From the NCBI GenBank assembly GCA_029747585.1, contig JAPEVF010000657.1, positions 1-25,792 on the forward strand: DNA of 25,792 nucleotides, read 5' to 3'. The translations under genes were made by a program, and so were the position numbers. The notes under the pieces were generated by a model, which was not told the origin of the DNA, searched no databases, and saw nothing but the letters and a program-made list of their open reading frames with translations. How positions within the stretch are numbered: the stretch's first letter is position 1; every line of letters starts with the position of its first letter. The DNA is from Pleurotus djamor (lineage: Eukaryota; Basidiomycota; Agaricomycetes; Agaricales; Pleurotaceae). Below, piece by piece: positions 1 through 11,176 of the stretch.

Positions 1-7
1 ATAAGAT

Positions 8-23
8 TGGTGACCACCGCAGG
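8..23 (+). promoter_or_regulatory. tRNA primer-binding site (PBS), copy A
   Basis: The 16 bases TGGTGACCACCGCAGG begin with TGG, the complement of a tRNA 3' CCA end. They then fit a tRNA 3' end in register: one discriminator base, seven acceptor-stem bases (GACCACC) and five T-stem bases (GCAGG). The match to tRNA geometry ends one base later. The site lies 30 bases before the first ATG of gag. The tRNA species cannot be named from this sequence alone. Confidence 0.7.
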
Positions 24-52
24 ACAACTTTTGGTCTACTTTTTGTCAGTTC

Positions 53-3000
53 ATGACTAACCTCTCTCATAATTCTGACGACTCATCGACAAATACTCCG
101 ACTGACTCTCGTCAAGCAGGTACTTCATCACAACCCCAACAATCAAATACGCCGGAGCGCGATCCACTTCCACATATCTCAAGAAACCCCTCAAAGGCTA
201 GAGCTATGGACCCAGACAACTCAGGAAGGTTCTTCACTCCTCGCTCTCCGTATCTCATGCCTGAGCTCGGGGAGAAAGGAGCTCCCCCTAAGTTTACTGG
301 GGACTACGATAAAGTCAAGTCATTTATCAAGAAGTTTAATAAGCTCTGTGACGCATATAATCTCACAGACGATAAGGAAAAATGTGAAAAGGTCTTAGAT
401 TATTGCAACTCTAAGGCTGGTTGAACCATTGAAGGACTCCCTGGTTATGAGAAAGCGGACTGGAAGAAACTCGAAGAAGATATATTACGTTACTTCGACG
501 CTGCCCTCAAGGACACCCGCTACATTCGAGGGCATCTTGATGCTCTGGTAAAGAAGTGGAGAAAACAGTTTATAAAGAATCTCACTCAGTGGAAACAGTA
601 TGAACGGGAATTCTTCACCATTGCAGGCTGGCTGAAGCGCAAGAAGCGGATCACAGCGGACGAAGAGGCCCAGTATTTCTGGATTGGACTCAATAACTCC
701 CTGCGAGAAAAGATCGAGCTGCGAATAATGGCTCGACATCCCAACTTGACGCCAAAGACACTCTTCCCTATGGAGACCGTTAGTGAAGTGGCCGGCCAGC
801 TTTTCGAGCGAGACCGTTGGGACTACGCCCTAGCTAATCGAGATGAACTTCCTGAATTTTTCTCTGCCCAAGACAGCTCAAGCTCGTCTGAGCCCGAATC
901 CTCCGATTCTGATACCACTCGACGTAAGAAGAAACGAAAGGCTCGTAAGCCCCTCAAGAAGAAGAAACGTACTGTAACATTTCGCGAACCCGAATCAGAG
1001 TCTGAGTCTGATTCGGACGACGAGAAACCATTCAGGCGCACAAGTTCAGCTGGACAATCTCTTCCCAAGGCTAGCAGTTCAGGCAGCCCTCGGGAAACTG
1101 ACAGCAAGACTACTGACGACGTTGAAGGTTTAATTAAACAGTTAGGTCGATTAAGCATTTCCGACCCAGACTACCATGCCCTCCGGTACCGGATTACTCG
1201 TCTAGATCCGCAGGCTGCAGATATCGTTGCAGCACTATGGGAGCAGGCTAAAGGAGAGCAGAAAAGGAAGGCTTCAAGTAGCCCAATCCAAGGCTCAACT
1301 CAGACGGGACCTCGAATGACACTACCCCCCAGATCCAAGGCACCAGATCAAGGACGATGCTTCGGGTGCGGGGAACCAGACCACTCCATTCGATATTGCA
1401 GTGAGATTACAAACTTATTACAACAGGGAACTCTCAAGCGAGACATGTCAGGAAAGCTTGTATGGGCCGACGGAAGCCACATTCGAATTAACCGTGAAGC
1501 TGGGGAATATATTTTACAGGCGGTACAACGGGCTCAGAATACCTTCTCTCAACCCTCCCTGAATGCCAACTTCATCAGTTTTGATATTGACGAATTAGAC
1601 TTCCCCTCAGAAGAGGAGAGTGACGAAGATGAGCCCCATAAGTTCCGTTCGTTTGAGTTGTACATAGATTCCATGTCGGAATCCGACCTTGAATATCCAG
1701 AAGATGAGGCTGAGGTCTTCGCGGCCGAACGAACAGTCAAGCGATCGACTATGTCACGCGAAGAGGTGATGGACGCTTTCAAGAAACGCCCCGAAGTTGA
1801 GCTTCCAGCCGGGCGACCAAGATACCCTAACACAGAACGCAGTGTCCCTAAGGCAGTTAAAGATAGTACTCAAGAATCACAGAAGAATCGATCGAACGCA
1901 CCGCCGAAGTTGGTTCCATACGATGCGCGAGCACCGCTCAACATGACACCTGGAGATATTGAGATGAGGGACGAATCGACTCGTTCTGTTAAGGTGGGAC
2001 CACCTACCTCAAAGAAGCCGACGTCGCGGTCATCTCCTCCAAAAGCACCTAATCCCCTGGAGCCTAAGTCTAGCCCTCCACCGAGACCCCGATTCCAGCC
2101 TCGCCAGTCCGAGCTGACAAGTCAGATGGACGAAGGAAAGATATTAGGTCGGCTCTTGGAGACGCCTGTTCAATTGACGATGAAAGAGGCATTGGGAACG
2201 TCCCGAGGAATGAGTGACGCCCTGATGGAACTACTGAAGAGGAAGCTCACCAAGCCGACAGACGAAAACTCCCAACCAAATAAGACCTACTATGTCGACG
2301 GACTCCATCTGGGCCTGAAGGATATCGACATCGAGCATGGGCCGTTGATTCGGATCCCCGTTTCGTACAAAGGACATCATATCGAAGCTATAATCGACTC
2401 AGGATCTCAGCTTAATGTGATGAAGAAGGAAATATACGACACCTACATTAATTGGCCTGTCGAAGCGGGACCAAAAGTGGTGATGAACGATGCAAACGGA
2501 GGTCAGGGTACCTTAGAAGGAATCGTTCGCCATGTTCCCTTGACTTGCGGCAGCCTGACTACGCACGCTAACATCTTCCTCGGGGTGGATGTACCCTTCC
2601 AACTACTGCTCGGTCGTCCTTGGCAGCGAGCTAACCGCGTGTCGATCGAAGAACAAAACGAAGGGACCTATTTAGTCTTCAGACCATCGGAGAACCGTCG
2701 ACTTGAATTGAAAGTTCTGGAAGCAAGCGGAAAGAACACCGCGCAGCAAGAAAGTGTGTTTTATCAAGAAGCACCCCCTAAGAATCGTAACAAGACGACG
2801 TACATGTTTACCATGAGCCCAGGAATAGAGGATTGTTCATCGCTGACCCAGCTACCAGTGACCTGTGGAGGAACTTCTCTCGACGCTATTGTGGACACGG
2901 GATCGCAGGTCAACCTAATGAGTGAGAAAGTAAGGCATAAGCTTGGGCTAGAAACAGTGTTTGCGAAGTCATCACTCACCGTCCAAGGCTCTAATGGCAA

Positions 3001-4396
3001 AAGTACACGCCTGGAGCGCATAGTTCGGCATTTGCGACTCCGGTGCGGTGGAACAGATACCCTGGCAAATGTTTTTGTGTCGGAGGACACCCCATATGAT
3101 CTGATTCTAGGACGGCCGTGGCAGCGAATGAATAGAGTCTCGATGAAAGAAAGCCTGGAAGGTACATACTTGGAGATTACTGCGAACCCAGAAAATCTAG
3201 TCTATCCCCAACCACTCCCAGATTCCATGTGCGACGAATTCGGATCGGCGCTGAAAGACCCAAGCGAGGTAGGTGGAGTAGTGGCGTGTCTGATCACTTC
3301 TAGTACTGAGGCTAGGCAAGTGGACGCGGTTGGTGGTGCAACAGAGACACGGCAACAGCAGATGGAGGAAGAAACTGATACGGAGATCGGTTCGGCTTCC
3401 GTTCTATCTCCCAACTCGATCGCAAGCGCTAAGACGAGCGCTCCGAGTCCAGAAGGAGAAAACGCGTCATCCCATATCTTCCCCACTCTCTCTGCTGCGA
3501 TAGATTATTTCCTGCATGACACGGAACGCGTCAAAATATGGCACGCGATAGAATCAAAACTACAAGAGCTCATGTATAGGTCAGTAGAAGATCAGGAGGA
3601 CGAGCTCTGGTCTTACTTATGGTTTTCTACTTCACAGGAACGCGACCAAATTGTCCAATATCTTCAACCTCCCGGGTTTCTTCTTATTCCACCCACTCTC
3701 CTAGCGACTACTGCTCTAGCGACATCAGCAACGATCAGAAAGTTTATCACCGCTTCACCAAAAGTGCAAGAGCTTAAACATTTACCCACCTTTCTTCCCA
3801 TTCCTGTTCAGCTCTTGGCATGTCCAGACCGACGGATCGTCTTACGCGTCCCACATACCCTCAATGACATAGCAAACAACCGATTAGTGCGCGACTTTAT
3901 GCTATCCGAAGCCCGAGCTCTTCCAGTAGAAACCTACCGGCTTGAAAGGATAAAAGATAGCAAGGTAGTGCAAAGGCAGACAGAGGAAAACACCCAAGAG
4001 ACGACTAGAGTTTCTCAGGTAAGCCTCTTAGAAGTTTCAGGCGCGAAAATTCAGAGTTTAGACAACCCACGGGCAGATGACGCGTCACCTTCACTAGTAC
4101 CATTCCCCTCGGATCTGGCGACATCTCCACCCGATCCCGCAGCTCGCACATACCCTCGTCACCTTGATTTTACGGTCTACGCCTCCCTACCTTCCCCTTT
4201 GGGACAGGGAGACACATGTTCGGACGAAAACGAGCTCGCGTACGTCTCGGCAAATCTAAGCGACCGTATACCTCCAGAAACAATACGTACTCAAGGCTCT
4301 CGCTCCAGAACGACGTCTGGCAAATCCGTACACCCTTCCTCGCTATCCACTACCTCTCCGCCTCAGCCGAACGCTATAAATCCTAAGGACGGATAA
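53..4396 (+). pseudogene. Gag / zinc knuckle / tandem retropepsin frame, copy A, broken by a stop at 422-424
   Basis: This frame matches copy B ORF1 almost base for base up to 2313. It encodes a retrotransposon Gag region (after a disordered N-terminus), a basic nuclear-localisation-like cluster, a CCHC knuckle (Cx2Cx4Hx4C) and two retropepsin-like domains with DSG at 2396-2404 and DTG at 2894-2902. A TGA at 422-424 replaces the CGA of copy B and cuts Gag after 123 residues; the frame is then open to TAA at 4394-4396, where copy B again has CGA. The first stop is a C-to-T change at a CpG and is clearly damage. The second may be damage or an original ORF end, because the next ATG, at 4496, opens a 953-residue frame. 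The region is conserved enough to show recent function, but this copy cannot make full-length Gag by normal translation. Confidence 0.88.
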
Positions 4397-4495
4397 CTCG
4401 AGGAAAGCAGGAAATACCCTACCCATATAGAAACCGATAGATCAGCACTCTCAGCAAGTTCTTTTACCCAACCCCCAACCTCAAATTCTTCTACA

Positions 4496-7357
4496 ATGTC
4501 AGCTATTCCCTCGTACACCAACCCCCTAGAAGTTAGATCGGTTCGAGCGTTAGCAGACTTCGCAGCGGAACATTCCATTTACCCTCCTCCCAATGACAAT
4601 CCTATTCCCCCGGCGAGACTAGTCCCTGGCTACGGCCTTTTCGCTAGGAACGACCTACAAGCTCTTGCCCTCGAAGCCATCCATTCTGCTAGACTCCGTG
4701 GTGATTGGCCCGACCATGGCCAGCTGCTGTCTATGCTTAACGGTCCCGATACCCGTCTCGTCCAGCGACACACATATGGGGAATTCACCGCGTATGTCTT
4801 CTTGACCCGAGGAGCAAGGATGGTGATCCAGGACGCTCAGGAAGATGTGCCCCCTCCTGTCCTTGATGGGGTTGCTCTAACAATTTTTGTCGAGAACAAC
4901 CCACCAGAAGGGCACTCCGCGCTCGTAGTCGTTGACCGAGAAGATCATCCTCCCATACTGCACACGGTAGGAGGCCCAGAAGAGGTAGCTCAGCACCCCC
5001 GTTTCCATGGTGCAACACCCCCACGCGCTGTCCAAGGCACTCATCAAAGATCGACCCGCGCCTCCACTCGAGGGGTCACAGGACGAGAAGCCGTGAGAGG
5101 TCGAGGTCGAGGTCGAGGAGCCGGAGGAGCACCTAGAGGACGCAATCTGCCACTTCGGAGGTGGGTTTTAGAGAAAGAATCTCCACTGAGTTTACTGTCT
5201 AATCTACACATTCGAATTATTAGCTCTTCAACCCAAAGTGGGCGGTCAGCGAGAGGCGGTCGAGTAGATGGACCTCCTCCTCCGTACTCGCTGCGCAGCG
5301 GAAATATGCGTCGAGGTACCCCATTCCCTAACCGCGCAACAACCACTCCTTCCCTACCCATTCGACCCCATCGTCCTCCTCCTGGACCAGTTCAGCGACC
5401 AGATACGCCTAGGCCAATGGTGATCGAAGGGGAGCCGCGAGTTTCCTTCAACGGACCGCCAGTGATAATCCCTCCTGGACTGGGAAAGAAGATAGACAAG
5501 CCTGCCGCCCCTCGACCCTCAACGTCCTCCTCACAGGAGGGACGGGACATCCCTTCTGAAGAGGAACAGACTCACGAGAGTAACGGGAAGGGGGATTCCT
5601 CCCTGCTTCAGGACTTGAACGTAAGCGCACTATTTAGAGGAGCGGCGGTCGTAAACCGACGAGACGGCGACATTCCTACCCTCACCTTGGGATCGCCGAC
5701 GTGGTCTACCGTGTCCACTCAGGATGAAGCAAGCGAGACAGAACCACTCCTTCCGCCAACTTCGAACGCATCCCTTCACATCCCGGGATCTGGCAGCGAT
5801 AGAGAAGAAAGGATCGAAGGAACCGTAGTCCGAGATGAAGGAGACGTGATTACTGTGAGTTTCCCAGTGACGGCCGAGACGGAGCGGTATATTGAGGCAG
5901 CAAATCGTCAGATGGTACGATTAGGACGTATGTTCGTTCCAGACGAGCAAGAACCAGAGTCTGACACGAGCTCCCCTCCTTCATCGATGCCCGATCTCAT
6001 TTCCATATCCTCATCATCCGAAGATTCGTCAGACGACGAGGACAGTGCAACTCTCCGCTCAGTACCAGCTTTTGCCGCTCCAACTCCCCCTCCTACTCCC
6101 AGCTTCGTCAATCCCTACGCACCAAGCTTCGCTATCAACCCAGACGCTATCCCTCCGTTCCGGCCCTATGTTCTTCACGACCCAGTATTCTTTCCGGTAC
6201 ATGCTTCGCACGCCCGAATGGACGAGCTGTTTGTAGAGGGCCAGTACCTCGAGATTCGAGGCGAATTCCCTGACAAGTTCCTCTACAGTGGGACCGAGCT
6301 GTCGTTCATCATAAACCAAGCAGTTGGCCTTCCTCCCAAGCGTCCTGGCACTCCGAAGCATACGGCTTTCCTACCGTTGGGACATCCGTACAGAAGCCCA
6401 GAAGGCTCCTATACAAGGACCATCACGCGTACCGCTTACACAGGAAATGACGGCCCATACGAGAACTTTGCTTTACTCAATGACATCGCTCCCACCGACG
6501 CATCGACTCGGCCTCTGAGTTGCTCCCACGAACGCGCAGTTGTAGCAACCGCCCTGATGCTTATGGAACTCGTTGCGGCGGGAACAATAGATCCGAACCA
6601 GTGGCAAGATCCCTTCCCATCTGAGGGACGACTGCGTACACTGGCCATGATCGAAAAAGCTCTTGAGGTACCTATCGCAAAATATAATCCGGACGACACT
6701 TACGGGATCAACGACGGGTCAATCAGGACCAAGGACGTGATCAAAATCGCACCCTTGGGACCCGTCTCTGCGGAGGAATATGCCACGCTCGCCACACACC
6801 GATATGTCGCCGGGTATAGGAACCCTTTCACCTTCGACGAGCCAGGAGTCCGTTTCAATCCTTGGCTCCATCACTCTCTCCATCTTCGTCTACTTCGTCT
6901 TGTCCTCATCATCTTTCTTAGCTACGTTGCCGAAATGGCCATCAGTCCTCGGTTTCGTGAGATTATCGACCACGAAGATACCCCACCTCTTATTCGGCAT
7001 TACTTCTATTCACATTGCGCGCTTTTTCGATGTCTTCGAAACGACAAACTACTGGTCGAGCAGGGATTCTCCACCATCTGCGTCCACCAGAGCAATGAGT
7101 CTCCCTTTCCCACTGAACTCCCAACTCGGAACCCGCTACTCACCAAGGAGGAGGATGAGTTTCTCGCCTACGCAGCCCAAATTTTTGAGCTCGACGGAAG
7201 CTTATTTTTGGGCAATGCTCTCCGACGAGTACGAGGACTGGAGTTCCACCTTGTGGAAGAACTTAGGCTCCTCTTCGATCTGGACTTATTGGACCCTGCT
7301 TGGATGTTTGATGGTTTCGGAGCACGATACCCAGTCATCTGGTACCCGCACGATTAG
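4496..7357 (+). CDS. Unassigned retrotransposon protein (ORF1 C-terminal part), copy A
   Basis: This is a 953-residue open frame starting at an ATG after a G-poor leader, in the same frame as the Gag/protease ORF upstream. In copy B the same sequence is fused to Gag-protease. I do not recognise a family. Visible parts in order: a conserved block of about 180 residues from the ATG; an Arg-Gly box; a proline-rich segment with PPPPY; low-complexity linkers; an acidic serine run; and a conserved C-terminal domain of about 400 residues with a hydrophobic stretch resembling a membrane segment. The first block differs from copy B at only about four residues in 178 although the DNA differs at many silent positions, so the protein has been under selection. 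It may be a separate ORF or the tail of a polyprotein cut by the element protease. Confidence 0.7.
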   Translation: MSAIPSYTNPLEVRSVRALADFAAEHSIYPPPNDNPIPPARLVPGYGLFARNDLQALALEAIHSARLRGDWPDHGQLLSMLNGPDTRLVQRHTYGEFTAYVFLTRGARMVIQDAQEDVPPPVLDGVALTIFVENNPPEGHSALVVVDREDHPPILHTVGGPEEVAQHPRFHGATPPRAVQGTHQRSTRASTRGVTGREAVRGRGRGRGAGGAPRGRNLPLRRWVLEKESPLSLLSNLHIRIISSSTQSGRSARGGRVDGPPPPYSLRSGNMRRGTPFPNRATTTPSLPIRPHRPPPGPVQRPDTPRPMVIEGEPRVSFNGPPVIIPPGLGKKIDKPAAPRPSTSSSQEGRDIPSEEEQTHESNGKGDSSLLQDLNVSALFRGAAVVNRRDGDIPTLTLGSPTWSTVSTQDEASETEPLLPPTSNASLHIPGSGSDREERIEGTVVRDEGDVITVSFPVTAETERYIEAANRQMVRLGRMFVPDEQEPESDTSSPPSSMPDLISISSSSEDSSDDEDSATLRSVPAFAAPTPPPTPSFVNPYAPSFAINPDAIPPFRPYVLHDPVFFPVHASHARMDELFVEGQYLEIRGEFPDKFLYSGTELSFIINQAVGLPPKRPGTPKHTAFLPLGHPYRSPEGSYTRTITRTAYTGNDGPYENFALLNDIAPTDASTRPLSCSHERAVVATALMLMELVAAGTIDPNQWQDPFPSEGRLRTLAMIEKALEVPIAKYNPDDTYGINDGSIRTKDVIKIAPLGPVSAEEYATLATHRYVAGYRNPFTFDEPGVRFNPWLHHSLHLRLLRLVLIIFLSYVAEMAISPRFREIIDHEDTPPLIRHYFYSHCALFRCLRNDKLLVEQGFSTICVHQSNESPFPTELPTRNPLLTKEEDEFLAYAAQIFELDGSLFLGNALRRVRGLEFHLVEELRLLFDLDLLDPAWMFDGFGARYPVIWYPHD

Positions 7358-7690
7358 AGGATATAAAATCATAAACGGAGGTAATGTCTTCGAGTGTCCG
7401 TGCCTCAGTCGTTACTCACGAAACCTCCTCCAGAGTCTTAGCTCTTCCCCTCGCGGTCACCGGTCACCTTCGATTCAGGACACCCCCTTCTCCACGAACC
7501 TTGCGTACACAGGCAGCTGTGCCTTCATCAATACGTCTTGCACAAGGAACGTATATGTTTGGAACGGCTGCGCGTTACATAGAACCTTCAGTATTTCCCG
7601 GACACCCAACCTCCCTACACTCGCTTATAAACCCCTTTCGTTTTTCCAACCGCTCCCTAGCGCTTACAGCTCCCTTTATACATTCGCTAC
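7358..7690 (+). other. Gag-pol junction without a conserved start codon, copy A
   Basis: The stretch separates the gag-frame stop (TAG, 7355-7357) from the first well-conserved pol residues. Two frames are open across it: the frame from ATG 7384 (closing at 7719), and the +1 frame, open since about 6780 and continuing directly into RT. Aligned to copy B it differs at roughly one base in five. By my hand count the changes fall about evenly on the three codon positions, so neither frame looks strongly selected. One base is missing relative to copy B near 7635, which puts ATG 7384 out of frame with RT. Confidence 0.6.
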
Positions 7691-10600
7691 CTACATTTTC
7701 CCGTTGCTCCTCCCCGTAAAATTGCTAGCCTATGATCTTGGGCGAAATAACCACATACTTTGGAGCTATGAAAATCTTCCGCGTGAAAACGAGAGCTCGA
7801 CCGTGCAAAATATGGCTCCTTTTACAAATCTAAGTTCACTCTTTCTACATATAAGTAAAGACTCCGAGGCTTTGCGGCCTGACAGAAGCGAAGTAACGGA
7901 GGAAGTGCCGCCAGATGCATACTACAATATTGAATCCCTTCCCTCACAACTTCAACAGATCTTACCCGAGCTTCAAGACATGAGCTGGGAAGATGACATA
8001 TTGCTGTTCCCAGTGCATAATGATAGGACAGATTTTAAATTAGAAGCTTTTGTAGGAGGCGCGTATAAGACAGTAGACAAGAAAGTCAAGCCCGTAGCTG
8101 GAGTCTTCCCAGAAAGCGCGAAGGTGCGCCGCTCAATCCCAGAAGATCCGCTACGGACCTTAAAGCCTCTTCCAACGCATCCGCCAGAGTTCATCCCGAC
8201 AAAGAAGGTCACGCTGGAGCGTATGGAGGCACTACAAGTGAACAAAGATAATTTCCTCCAGTCAGAGGAAGAGAAATTATTCAAATACATCCTTTGCGAA
8301 AACGAGGATGCCCTGGCATTTGAGGAACAAGATCGAGGAACACTTCGAAAGGACTACTTCTCAGACTACATTATGCCGACCGTTCCACACACACCATGGG
8401 AATTTAAGAACATCCCAATTCCCCCAGGGATTCGGGACACTGTGATTGAGATGTTGAAGAGTAAAATCGACGCGGGAGTCTACGAACCGTGTCAATCTTC
8501 ATATCGCGGAAGGTGGTTCTGCGTACTTAAGAAAAACGGCTCGCTCCGAATTGTACACGACCTCCAACCACTTAACGGTGTCTCCATCCGGGACGCAGGT
8601 CTGCTCCCCATTGTAGATGATTTCGTAGAACCTTTTGCAGGCCGCCAATGCCTTACGACATTCGATCTATACTGGGGATTTGATGCGCGAATCGTTGATC
8701 CCGCTTCCCGAGACATGACAGCGTTCTGGACACCTCTCGGACAACTTCGACTCACCGCTCTCCCTATGGGGTACACTAATTCCCCAGCAGAATTTCAAAA
8801 ATGTATGGTATTCATACTCCAAGACGAGATACCACACATCGCCAACATTTTTATTGACGACCTACCCATTAAAGGCCCTGTTTCTCAGTATCTAGATGAA
8901 CAGGGTAAACCGGAAACTATCCCTGACAACCCTGGGATACGGCGATTCATATGGGAACACGCTAATGATGTCCATCGCATTATGCATCGAGTAAAATGTG
9001 CCGGTGCAACGTTCTCTGGGAAAAAGACTGAGATTTGCCGAAGGGAAGCAGTAGTGGTCGGGCAGAAATGCTCACCCGAGGGTCGCTCCCCAGATGATAC
9101 TCGAGTCACGAAAATACTGGAATGGCCCGTACTTACAAATACAAAAGAAGTTAGAGGCTTTCTTGGCCTCTGCGGAACTGTACGAATATGGATAAAGGAC
9201 TACTCCCGACTCGCACGACCTCTCACAGAATTGGTACATAAAGATGCCGACTTCGTATGGGACGAGGAAACGACCTGCCAGGTACGGTTCACTACCCATG
9301 AATGATGTTCAAGCAAGATACTCCCAGCCGAAGCTAGAATTGTATGGACTATACCGTGCAGTACGGCATTGGAGACTCTACCTGATTGGGGCCAAAAACT
9401 TGGTCATAGAAGTCGACGCAAAATATATCAAGGGCATGCTTAAGGAACCCGATCTCCAGCCCAATAATGCAATGAATCGCTGGATCCAAGGAATTCTCAT
9501 GTTCGATTTTACATTACGACATGTTCCTGGGACCCAATTCAAGGGACCTGATGCGCTCTCACGGAAGGCTCATAAGCCTGAAGAATATATTGAGGAAGAT
9601 GATGAATGGCTGGACGATATTGCCCTATGGGTTTCCAAAAATAACCAAGCTGCATACATGCCCAAAGACATAGAAGGAGCGATGCAAGTTTTCATTACCT
9701 TGTCAGACAAGCAAGCACAGAGTGAACAGGCCTTGGAGGAGCTTAGGCGGTTCATGGAAAATCCAGAGGAGCTAGTCCTCTCACCTAAACGGCGGGAGCA
9801 GCTCCGCATCAAAGCTCGTAAATTTATCTGCAGGGAAGGCACACTCTTTCGAAGAAAGACAAAGCAAACCCCTGTGGCAGTAGTACTGGACAACTCAAAG
9901 CGGCTATCAATACTAAAGAAGGCACATGACGACCTGGGTCATAAGGGAGTCGATGCAGTCTTTGGACTCTTACGACAACGCTTCTACTGGCCTCACATGC
10001 GCGCCTTTATTCAACGATTTGTCGCATCTTGTCACGAATGTCAAATACGAAACACCAAGCAATTACAGATGCCTTACGAGATTTCCGCGCCAGTAAGGAT
10101 CTTCCAGAAAGTTTACATTGACGTTATGGTCATGCGGCCCAAATCTGGCGGATACTCCTATATAGTCGCAGCCAAAGACGATCTGACTGGAGTTTCGGAA
10201 GCAGTACCCCTTGTTCGGAACAGCTCAAAGAGCCTTGCCAGCTTCTTTTGGGATTATATATATTGCCGTTACGGAGCACCAGAGCAAATCGTAACCGATA
10301 ATGGAAGTGAGACAAAGAAAGCCTTCTCAGAAATCACAACTCGCTTAGGCATACCGCATGTGCGAATATCCCCTTACAACAAGCATGCCAATGGTGTGGT
10401 GGAGCGGGGACATTTCACCCTTAGAGAAGCCATTGTCAAGTCCTGCAAGAAGCGTGAAGACGGAACCCCCATCAATTGGCATAACATGGTATCACTAGCT
10501 GTGTTTGCTGATCGTATCACTGTCAGCTCAGTTACAGGGTACTCCCCTTATTTCCTCTTACACGGAACACATCCCGTCATTCCCCTTGATTATGTAGAAG

Positions 10601-11103
10601 CCAGCCTTATGGTTACCGGATTTTACCCAGGAATGCCTACGGCAGAACTATTAGCATTACGCATGAGGCAGCTAGAGCGACGAGATGAAGATCTTCAGCA
10701 AGCGGCAGAGACATTACGGAAAGCAAGGTGTAGCTCAAAAGAACAGTATATGAGAAGATACCACCATCGAATTCAGCGAGACCAGTACGATCCTGGAGCA
10801 TTGGTGTTGGTACGTAACAGTCGATTGGAGGACTCTGTTTCACAGCTTAAAACAGCTCCGCGCTATATTGGACCGTATCAGGTTGTCAAGCGAACAAGAA
10901 AAGGAAATTACATATTGAGGGAAATGGATGGAACTCTACTCCATGAAGCGGTCGCCGCCTTTCGAGTAATCGGATACCTCTCAAGGGACGATCTGAACCT
11001 GGAAGAAGTCCTTTTGGAACCTCCATTACGACATGAACCCATGCTAAGGGAAGAAGGAAGCGACGGATCCGAAGATACCTCCGATTCACCACTCTGGGCC
11101 TAG
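7384..11103 (+). pseudogene. pol: pol (RT - RNase H - integrase), copy A, frameshifted and internally deleted
   Basis: Homologous to the intact pol of copy B. The RT is complete in the frame open to 9266 and keeps the FIDD catalytic box. At 9266/9267 a 158-bp segment present in copy B (22435-22592) is missing. It encodes the end of the RT-RNase H connection and the first RNase H strand with its first catalytic Asp. The loss shifts the frame, giving a stop at 9303-9305. The rest of RNase H, the zinc-binding HHCC region, the DDE integrase core and the GPY/F module continue open to 11103 in another frame. A one-base difference near 7635 also disconnects ATG 7384 from RT. The start is uncertain; 7384 is only the nearest ATG after gag. 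The remaining sequence from about 8577 onward is almost identical to copy B, so the breaks are young. Confidence 0.9.
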
Positions 11104-11176
11104 TCCCATATAAATTGGGAAGTGAAACACGTCAATCATTCCCCCCATTTCCATTGCCAAACACCTATCATCAGCC

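Noticed and set aside
7384..7719. A separate 111-residue gene after gag in copy A
   Set aside because: Its counterpart in copy B lacks the ATG, and changes fall about evenly across codon positions, so there is no sign of selection.
7342..7728. Intron joining the end of gag to pol (GT at 7342, AG at 7727-7728)
   Set aside because: The reading frames do not join in phase with these sites.
9244..9305. ATG at 9244 as a genuine start for the RNase H-integrase part of copy A
   Set aside because: The ATG lies upstream of the 158-bp deletion and is read there in a frame different from RT; the apparent start is created by the deletion.
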